Part shown: piece after piece, positions 25,124 through 31,536 of the stretch | Numbering within the stretch: the first letter of the stretch is position 1 | Layout of the letters: each line of letters starts with the position of its first letter | Assembly (NCBI GenBank): GCA_036641735.1 | Contig: JAVWEG010000014.1 | Coordinates: 1 to 34,840, forward strand | From: JAGPHI01 sp036641735 | Lineage (GTDB): Bacteria; Bacillota; Clostridia; Oscillospirales; Ruminococcaceae | DNA: 34,840 nucleotides | Reading direction: 5' to 3' | Notes under the pieces: generated by a model | Told to the model about the DNA's origin: nothing | Database searches by the model: none | What the model saw: only the letters and a program-made list of their open reading frames with translations | Made by a program: the position numbers and the translations under genes

Positions 25124-25867
25124 ATGCAAACGCTGATAACAATGCGCTTTGTAGGTACACAATATCACGGATTTCAAGTACAAAAAAACGCACTTTCCGT
25201 ATGTGAAGTATTGCAAAATGCAATGGAAAAGCTATATGGCACGCGCCCTTTAGTAAAAGGCTGCTCACGCACAGATACAGGTGTACACGCACTTGGATAT
25301 TGCGTAAGCTATCAGCAGCCAAAGCCCATAGATGAGCATAAGCTTCCTCTTGCGCTCAATCAATATTTGCCAAGAGATATTCGCGTAATGAGCGCCGCTT
25401 GCGTAAACGATGATTTTCACGCAAGATATTCAAGCGTTACTAAGGAATACAAATATATTATATCAAACAGCGCCATAGACGATCCGTTTAAAGAGGGGCT
25501 TGTATGGAGATTTCCTGCAAAGCTAGACATAATCGCTATGCAAAACGCAGCTCAAAAATGCGAGGGTACACACGATTTCAGAGCTTTTATGTCAAGCGGC
25601 AGCAAGATAGAGGATACTGTGCGCAATGTGGAAAGCTTCACAGTGCAAATTGACGGCGAAAACATTGTATTTCATATTAAAGCAAACGGATATCTTTATA
25701 ATATGGTGCGTATTTTGGTGGGTACTCTTGTAGAGGTGGGCATACATCATATATCGCCTTTGGATATCCCTGAGATAATAGCTTCAAAAGACAGAGCAAA
25801 AGCAGGCGATACAGCTCCTGCTAAAGGCTTGTATTTATATAAGGTAAACTACGGAGAGCTGATATGA
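25124..25867 (+). CDS. truA: tRNA pseudouridine(38-40) synthase TruA
   Basis: Converts uridines 38-40 of the tRNA anticodon stem-loop to pseudouridine (EC 5.4.99.12). 247 residues. The catalytic aspartate is Asp51 in GCSRTDTGVHALG. Other family segments: FVGTQYHGFQVQ, LPRDIRVMSA, DFHARYSSVTKEYKYII, THDFRAFMSSGS and NGYLYNMVRILVGTLVEVG. ATG 25124 has AAAAAAGGAG in front. The usual Firmicute neighbours rplM-rpsI do not follow; instead a DUF5711 gene starts inside its stop codon (ATGA overlap). Confidence 0.96.
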   Translation: MQTLITMRFVGTQYHGFQVQKNALSVCEVLQNAMEKLYGTRPLVKGCSRTDTGVHALGYCVSYQQPKPIDEHKLPLALNQYLPRDIRVMSAACVNDDFHARYSSVTKEYKYIISNSAIDDPFKEGLVWRFPAKLDIIAMQNAAQKCEGTHDFRAFMSSGSKIEDTVRNVESFTVQIDGENIVFHIKANGYLYNMVRILVGTLVEVGIHHISPLDIPEIIASKDRAKAGDTAPAKGLYLYKVNYGELI

Positions 25868-27072
25868 TGCAGGACAGTAAAATAGATTTAGTGAAAATAG
25901 AAAAACTGCGCCGTCATCGCCGCCGCCGCAAGCTTACATTCATAATAGTACTTATGCTTTTGGTATGTATGGTGCTTGCGTATTTTACAGGATTGTACGG
26001 AGCATCATTGTCGGTGTTTGGAGATCTTGTGGATACCGCATATGCGGCTATCAATAAGGGCGACGGATATCCGATAGATTTTACAATGACAGGGCTTATT
26101 AAAGTGCAGCCGCTTGCAGGAGGCTTTGCAAGCATTGGAGAGAGCGATTTTGCCATTTATTCTTCTAGCGGCAAGGAGCTGCGCCGTTTACAGCACGGAT
26201 ACGCGCGCCCTGCAATGTCTTGCGGCAACACGCGCGCAGCTATTTATAATAGAGCAGGTACAGAGCTGAGGATAGAAAGCCGAAGCCGCAATTTATTCCG
26301 CAAAATATTCGATAAGCCTATTCAATTAGTGGAGATGAGCGCAGGCGGTTCGTTTGCGGTAATAACGCAAAGCTTGCGCTATGAAGCAGAGCTTACGGTG
26401 TTTAATTCCTTGTTTGAGCCTGCTTATTACTGGTATTCGGCGCAGGATACACCTGTGTGTATGGCTATGTCGCGCGATGGGCGCAAGGTGGCGGTAGCGG
26501 CGGTGTCGCCGCAAGCTGGTGCGCTGTCTAGCCATATATATATGCTCGATATTGGGCTTGATGAACCTGCGGCGGAGATAATATCAGACGATACCTTGCC
26601 TTTACAGCTAAAATATTTGCCAAATGGAGATTTAGCAGTGATATACGATGCTTACGCTGCTGTTTATTCGCAAAATGACGGAAAAGAACTGTATCGTTAC
26701 AATTTTGATGAACGCACTTTGCAAACTGCCGCTATAGAGGATAAATATATAGCGCTGGTATTTACTGATGCTTCGCATTTAAGCGATACATCTTTAGTAC
26801 TTTTAAGCGGAAATATGGAAGAAATGTGCAGTGAAAAAATAGGCAGTGCTGTAGTGGATATCTGTACTGTGCCAAATGCTGTAAATGTACTTAGCGATAC
26901 TCAAGTGTTTACTTATGGCACAGACGGCAAGCTCTGGGAAAAACAAGCAATACAGGGCAAAGGCGAAACGATTATAAATTCGAAAAAGCTACTGCTTTTT
27001 ACGCGAAATAATGTTTCTGAGCTTACACAGCCCGTACAGCCTAAATCGCCGCGCAAATCTTTATTTAAATAA
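25864..27072 (+). CDS. DUF5711-family membrane-anchored protein
   Basis: 402 residues starting in the ATGA overlap with truA. A basic N-terminal tail (KLRRHRRRRK) is followed by one membrane helix at about 24-44, which by the positive-inside rule leaves the rest outside. The extracellular part has repeated short beta-strand segments of the type seen in propeller proteins (for example GSFAVITQ, RDGRKVAVAAV, GDLAVIYDAYAAVY, KLLLFTRN). This matches DUF5711, a clostridial family without a known function that I recognise mostly by layout. No catalytic motif is visible. CvpA and Clp genes follow, suggesting a membrane or envelope process, but this is only context. Confidence 0.65.
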   Translation: MMQDSKIDLVKIEKLRRHRRRRKLTFIIVLMLLVCMVLAYFTGLYGASLSVFGDLVDTAYAAINKGDGYPIDFTMTGLIKVQPLAGGFASIGESDFAIYSSSGKELRRLQHGYARPAMSCGNTRAAIYNRAGTELRIESRSRNLFRKIFDKPIQLVEMSAGGSFAVITQSLRYEAELTVFNSLFEPAYYWYSAQDTPVCMAMSRDGRKVAVAAVSPQAGALSSHIYMLDIGLDEPAAEIISDDTLPLQLKYLPNGDLAVIYDAYAAVYSQNDGKELYRYNFDERTLQTAAIEDKYIALVFTDASHLSDTSLVLLSGNMEEMCSEKIGSAVVDICTVPNAVNVLSDTQVFTYGTDGKLWEKQAIQGKGETIINSKKLLLFTRNNVSELTQPVQPKSPRKSLFK

Positions 27073-27086
27073 CAGGAGGAAAATCT

Positions 27087-27764
27087 ATGTCGATAGGACT
27101 TATTCTTGATATTATTCTGCTTGCCATTCTTGTGTTTACGGCTTATACTTATATGAAAAGCGGTTTCTTATCCAGCCTCACAAGGCTTGTGGGTAATATA
27201 GTGTCGTTGCTGGGAGCTTCTTTTGTGGCAAGCAAGCTGTCACCAACGGTGTTTGAAAGCTTTTTCAAATCGGGGTTAATCACCAAAACAGGTGACGCGA
27301 TAAGCGCACAGGGCAGCTTTTATATAGAGCCGTTAATAGAAAAGCTAAGAGGCTTTTTACCTGCTGAATTTATTAATGAGCTTGCTGCAAAAGCAAATGA
27401 GCTGTTAAGTACAGGCTCGCCCGACCTTGCGCGTGATATTGTAGAGCAGATAATAGCGCCGCTTATGGTGCCGATAATCAGTGTTTTGGTGTTTTTTATT
27501 ACATTTGCTGTGTGCCGATTTATTGTGGCACAGCTATCGGCAATACTAACTAATGTAAATAAAGTGCCTATACTCGGAGGAGTAAATAAATTACTGGGAT
27601 TAACAACAGGCGTAGTGGGCGGAATAATAGAAATAGTGCTTGTGCTGTGCGCCATATGGGCATTGGTGGTAATTACAGGCGGCAGCTTATCTATGCTCAA
27701 CGATACGGTGCTGCAAGGAAGTAAATTGTATTCATTATTTAGCGTATATAACCCATTTTTATAA
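27087..27764 (+). CDS. CvpA-family membrane protein
   Basis: 225 residues with the CvpA layout: a short N-terminus, membrane helix LILDIILLAILVFTAYTYMK, the conserved GFLSSLTRLVGNIVSLLGAS helix, a soluble middle part (about 70-120), and two further helices near 128-150 and 165-200 with the glycine-rich GGVNKLLGLTTGVVGGIIE segment. CvpA was first linked to colicin V production; in general it is a small inner-membrane protein of uncertain role. AGGAGG lies 7 bases ahead of ATG 27087. It sits between the DUF5711 and Clp ATPase genes in the same run. Confidence 0.85.
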   Translation: MSIGLILDIILLAILVFTAYTYMKSGFLSSLTRLVGNIVSLLGASFVASKLSPTVFESFFKSGLITKTGDAISAQGSFYIEPLIEKLRGFLPAEFINELAAKANELLSTGSPDLARDIVEQIIAPLMVPIISVLVFFITFAVCRFIVAQLSAILTNVNKVPILGGVNKLLGLTTGVVGGIIEIVLVLCAIWALVVITGGSLSMLNDTVLQGSKLYSLFSVYNPFL

Positions 27765-27789
27765 GAAAGCAGAATAGGAGATTAAAATA

Positions 27790-30108
27790 ATGCTGTGTGT
27801 TAGATGCAAAAAACGACCTGCAATAGTGTTTGTGCAGAAAATGGAAAGCGGCGAAAGCTCAAACGAGGGATATTGTCTTACCTGCGCTCGCGAGATAGGT
27901 ATAAAGAGCGTGGATGAGCTTATGAAGCAGTTTGGTATTTCCGAGAGCGATTTAGCCAATATGGAGGATCATTTTGCCTCTGTGATGGGAGATATGGATC
28001 CTGCCGAGATGATGCAGAGCTTTGGCGCCAATATGAGCGCTTTGCAAGCGGAAAACGGCTTGCCTCAGGAAGAAACAGATGACGATGAGAGCGAGGACAA
28101 GGACTTTACTCAAGGCGGCTCTGCCACATTCCCTATGGGCATTTTCGGAGCAAAAAAGCAAGATGACGGCGAAGCACAGCATAGCAAAAACGACAAGGGC
28201 AAAAAGCGTAAATTTTTAGATAATTATTGCGAAAATCTTACCCAAAAGGCAAAGGCAGGCGAGGTAGACCGCATTATAGGGCGCGATAAAGAAATATATC
28301 GTACTATCCAGATATTATGCCGCCGCCAAAAAAACAATCCTTGCCTTATAGGTGAAGCAGGTGTAGGTAAAACGGCCATTGCAGAGGGCATAGCTTTGCA
28401 TATTGTGGACGGTACAGTGCCTGCGCGCTTACAGGATAAAGAGATTTACTTGCTGGATTTAACAAGCCTTGTGGCTGGCACACAGTTTAGAGGGCAGTTT
28501 GAGTCACGCGTAAAAGGGCTTATCGCAGAGGTAAAGGCGGCAGGCAATGTGATATTGTTTATAGATGAAATACACAATATCACAGGCGCAGGAGACAGTG
28601 AAGGCTCGATGAATGCCGCAAATATTCTAAAGCCTGCTTTGTCGCGCGGCGAAATACAGGTGATAGGCGCTACTACCTTCACCGAATACCGTAAATTTAT
28701 CGAAAAAGACCAAGCCTTAGAGCGCCGTTTTCAGCCTGTAAAGGTGGAGGAGCCGTCTATAAGCGACACCATAGATGTATTGCGCGGAGTAAAGCAGTAT
28801 TACGAAGCATACCATATGGTAAAGGTGAGCAATGAGATAGTGGCGAGCGCCGTAAGCTTGTCGGAACGTTATATTACAGATAGATTTTTGCCCGATAAAG
28901 CGATAGATTTACTTGATGAAGCTTGCTCGTGCTGTAATTTGCGCCACGCGGAGATTACAGAATATGTAAAAATGCAGCACAGCATAGATATGTATAATCA
29001 AGAGCAGATAGAGCAGGAAAATGCCAAAGAAGGTCCCGATTTTGAGCGCCTGGCATTTATTAAATCGGAGCTTATCCGCCTTGAGGAAGAGGTAAAACCA
29101 TTGCGCACCTCGGTAGAAAATATAGAGGTAACAATGGAGGACGTAGCAAGAGTAATAGAGCTATGGACAGGAATACCCGCTGTAAAAATAAAAGAAGCAG
29201 AATATGAAAAGCTTTTAAATTTGGAGCAGCGTTTATCACAAAAAATTATAGGGCAGGAAAATGCCGTTAAATTAGTGGCGAATGCAATAAAGCGCAACCG
29301 CGCAGATATTTCAGCGCGCCGCCGTCCGGCAAGCTTTATATTTGTAGGGCCTACAGGAGTAGGTAAAACAGAGCTTGTAAAACAGCTTGCGAGCGAGCTT
29401 TTTGATACTGTAGATCCACTAATTAGGCTTGATATGAGCGAATTTATGGAAAAGCACGCAGTGTCGCGCTTAATAGGCTCGCCTCCGGGATATGTAGGCT
29501 ATGATGAAGCAGGGCAGCTTACAGAAAAGGTGCGCCGCCGTCCGTATTCCGTAGTGCTATTTGATGAAATAGAAAAAGCACATCCCGATGTAATGAATTT
29601 ACTGCTTCAAATATTAGACGAGGGCAAGATAAACGATGCGCAAGGGCGCACAGTAAGCTTTGAAAACACTGTAATAGCGATGACCTCTAATGCAGGCAGT
29701 GCAGATAAAGTAGGCGAAACAGGCTTTAATAAAACCTTGTCGCAGATGAGTAAAGACAAGGCGATGAAAGCTTTATCAGACTTTTTACGTCCGGAATTTT
29801 TGAGCCGTGTAGATGAAGTAATAGTGTTTGAGCCGCTAACAGCCGAAAGCTTAGAGAGCATAGCGGCGCTGATGATAGATGAATATAAAGAGCCGCTCGC
29901 CAACAAGGGTATTGGCATTACCGCTACTAAAGAAGCGCTTACCTTGCTGTGCGAAAAGGCAAAGGGAGGCAAATTCGGCGCGCGCGATTTGCGACGTGCC
30001 ATACGCAAAGAGGTAGAGGATAAAATAGCGAACTTGCTGATATCGGGTGTGCCTCTTGCAAATGTAGAGGTAACTGCCGAAAACGGTGAAATAGCAATAA
30101 AATATTAG
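27790..30108 (+). CDS. Clp-family double AAA+ ATPase with McsA-like zinc finger
   Basis: 772 residues. The N-terminus is not the usual Clp_N double repeat but an McsA-like zinc-binding module: CVRCKKRPA (Cys3, Cys6) and YCLTCARE (Cys29, Cys32), then about 90 acidic, flexible residues. D1 has Walker A GEAGVGKT (188-195) and Walker B LFIDEIHNI. A short ClpC-like middle segment (about 400-445) follows. D2 has Walker A GPTGVGKT (520-527), Walker B LFDEIEKAHPD and LRPEFLSRVDEVIVF. A TGFN tetrapeptide (644-647) sits where ClpC carries its ClpP-docking VGF loop, so pairing with ClpP is possible but the first residue deviates. It is probably an unfoldase for protein quality control; substrate choice may be set by the zinc finger. 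No ClpP, McsB or CtsR gene is in the window. Confidence 0.88.
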   Translation: MLCVRCKKRPAIVFVQKMESGESSNEGYCLTCAREIGIKSVDELMKQFGISESDLANMEDHFASVMGDMDPAEMMQSFGANMSALQAENGLPQEETDDDESEDKDFTQGGSATFPMGIFGAKKQDDGEAQHSKNDKGKKRKFLDNYCENLTQKAKAGEVDRIIGRDKEIYRTIQILCRRQKNNPCLIGEAGVGKTAIAEGIALHIVDGTVPARLQDKEIYLLDLTSLVAGTQFRGQFESRVKGLIAEVKAAGNVILFIDEIHNITGAGDSEGSMNAANILKPALSRGEIQVIGATTFTEYRKFIEKDQALERRFQPVKVEEPSISDTIDVLRGVKQYYEAYHMVKVSNEIVASAVSLSERYITDRFLPDKAIDLLDEACSCCNLRHAEITEYVKMQHSIDMYNQEQIEQENAKEGPDFERLAFIKSELIRLEEEVKPLRTSVENIEVTMEDVARVIELWTGIPAVKIKEAEYEKLLNLEQRLSQKIIGQENAVKLVANAIKRNRADISARRRPASFIFVGPTGVGKTELVKQLASELFDTVDPLIRLDMSEFMEKHAVSRLIGSPPGYVGYDEAGQLTEKVRRRPYSVVLFDEIEKAHPDVMNLLLQILDEGKINDAQGRTVSFENTVIAMTSNAGSADKVGETGFNKTLSQMSKDKAMKALSDFLRPEFLSRVDEVIVFEPLTAESLESIAALMIDEYKEPLANKGIGITATKEALTLLCEKAKGGKFGARDLRRAIRKEVEDKIANLLISGVPLANVEVTAENGEIAIKY

Positions 30109-30117
30109 AGGAAAAAT

Positions 30118-30669
30118 ATGAAGCTTTTAATAGCAAGTGATTTACACGGCTCTGCATATTACGCAAAAGAGTTACAGCTTGCAGTGCAAACGGAAGCGGC
30201 AGACAAATGCGTATTGCTCGGAGACCTTTTATATCACGGCCCACGCAACGATTTGCCGCGTGAATACGATCCTAAATCGGTGACGAAAATATTGAACGAT
30301 ATGAAAGATAAGCTTTTTTGCGTGCGCGGTAATTGTGATGCAGATGTGGATGCAATGGTGCTTGATTTTCCGATGCTTTCAGATTATGCGCTTATTTTAG
30401 CCGACGGATATACTTTGTTTGCCACGCACGGGCATTTGTACAATGAGGAAAATTTGCCGCCGCTAAATAAAGGCGATGTACTGCTAAACGGGCATACGCA
30501 TTTACGTATTGCCGAAAATAGGAAAGACTATTATTTTGTAAATCCCGGCTCTGTGTCTATCCCGAAAGACGGATATAGCGGCTATACTGTTTTTGAAAAC
30601 GGCGTATTTACACAAAAAACTTTTGACGGTGTTGCCGTGGCAACACTTTCTATAAAGGCGAAGCAATAA
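30118..30669 (+). CDS. yfcE: YfcE/MJ0936-family metallophosphodiesterase
   Basis: 183 residues with all metal-binding motifs of the small calcineurin-like phosphodiesterases: Asp8 and His10 (ASDLHG), Asp36 (GDLLYHGPRND), Asn72 (RGNCDA), His104/His106 (THGH) and His126/His128 (NGHTH). YfcE-type enzymes hydrolyse phosphodiesters in a Mn2+-dependent way; the natural substrate is unknown. The segment YHGPRNDLP is typical of the YfcE branch. It starts 9 bases after the Clp gene, with GAGGAAA in front, and its stop overlaps the next start (TAATG). Confidence 0.92.
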   Translation: MKLLIASDLHGSAYYAKELQLAVQTEAADKCVLLGDLLYHGPRNDLPREYDPKSVTKILNDMKDKLFCVRGNCDADVDAMVLDFPMLSDYALILADGYTLFATHGHLYNEENLPPLNKGDVLLNGHTHLRIAENRKDYYFVNPGSVSIPKDGYSGYTVFENGVFTQKTFDGVAVATLSIKAKQ

Positions 30670-31487
30670 TGGAAAAGCATATAGAAATAGAGCGCAGTAT
30701 TATCAAAAAATATCGCAAGGGTATTTGGAACAAATTTATCGGTGCATTAAAAGATTATGAGCTTATAGCGCCGCACGATAAAATAGCGGTGTGCATATCG
30801 GGCGGCAAAGACAGCTTTGTGCTTGCTTTGTGCTTGCGCTGTTTGCAAAGATATTCAAAAATGCCGTTCGAGCTGGAATATTTGTGTATGGACCCGGGAT
30901 ATTTGCCGAAGAACAGGGCTTTAATAGAGAAAAACGCAGCGATAATGCAAATACCGCTGCGCTTTTTCTCTACGGATATATTTGATACTGTCACTGATGT
31001 AAAAGGCGGCTCACCGTGCTATGTATGCGCCAGAATGCGCAGAGGGTTTTTATATAAAGAGGCAAAGGCACTCGGCTGTAATAAAATCGCGCTTGGACAT
31101 CATTTTGATGATGCGATAGAAACAGTGCTGATGAGTATACTGTACGCAGGTGAGCTTAAAGGTATGATGCCAAAGCTACATTCAGAGCATTATGAGGGTA
31201 TGGAGCTTATCCGTCCATTATATTTAGTGCGTGAGGACGATATAATAAGGTGGAAAAATTACAATGATTTAGAATTTCTCGGCTGCGCCTGCCGCTTTAC
31301 AGAGGGCTTAAAGCAAGGCACGCATACGAGCGCACGCAGTGACGTAAAAGCGCTGATAAAAGCATTGTCTAGCCATAATTCTCAGGTACCTGCCAATATT
31401 TTGGCGGCAACTCATTCTGTACATTCAGCTACAATGCCCGGCACAGTAGTAAATGGCGAAAAGCATAGCTTTTTAGAAAAATATTAA
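30669..31487 (+). CDS. TtcA-like tRNA 2-thiolation ATPase
   Basis: 272 residues, PP-loop ATPase of the TtcA/TilS/CTU1 superfamily. PP-loop SGGKDS (44-49) binds ATP. SPCYVCARMRRG (Cys117, Cys120), GHHFDDAIET and the later LGCACRF (Cys206, Cys208) align with the cysteines that hold the iron-sulfur cluster in TtcA; the second pair is CxC rather than CxxC. TtcA makes 2-thiocytidine at tRNA position 32. Clostridial relatives with this cysteine pattern exist, so the activity is likely tRNA thiolation but position and base are not certain. It overlaps yfcE by one base and ends the long plus-strand run at a perfect terminator. Confidence 0.85.
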   Translation: MEKHIEIERSIIKKYRKGIWNKFIGALKDYELIAPHDKIAVCISGGKDSFVLALCLRCLQRYSKMPFELEYLCMDPGYLPKNRALIEKNAAIMQIPLRFFSTDIFDTVTDVKGGSPCYVCARMRRGFLYKEAKALGCNKIALGHHFDDAIETVLMSILYAGELKGMMPKLHSEHYEGMELIRPLYLVREDDIIRWKNYNDLEFLGCACRFTEGLKQGTHTSARSDVKALIKALSSHNSQVPANILAATHSVHSATMPGTVVNGEKHSFLEKY

Positions 31488-31529
31488 AAAACCCGATGGC
31501 AAAATGAGAGCATTTTGCCATCGGGTTTT
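31488..31529. terminator. Bidirectional intrinsic terminator
   Basis: A perfect 19-bp stem (AAAACCCGATGGCAAAATG and complement) with a 4-base AGAG loop. T-rich tails follow on both strands. It separates the converging TtcA-like and P-type ATPase-like genes. Confidence 0.93.
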
Positions 31530-31536
31530 AATATTC

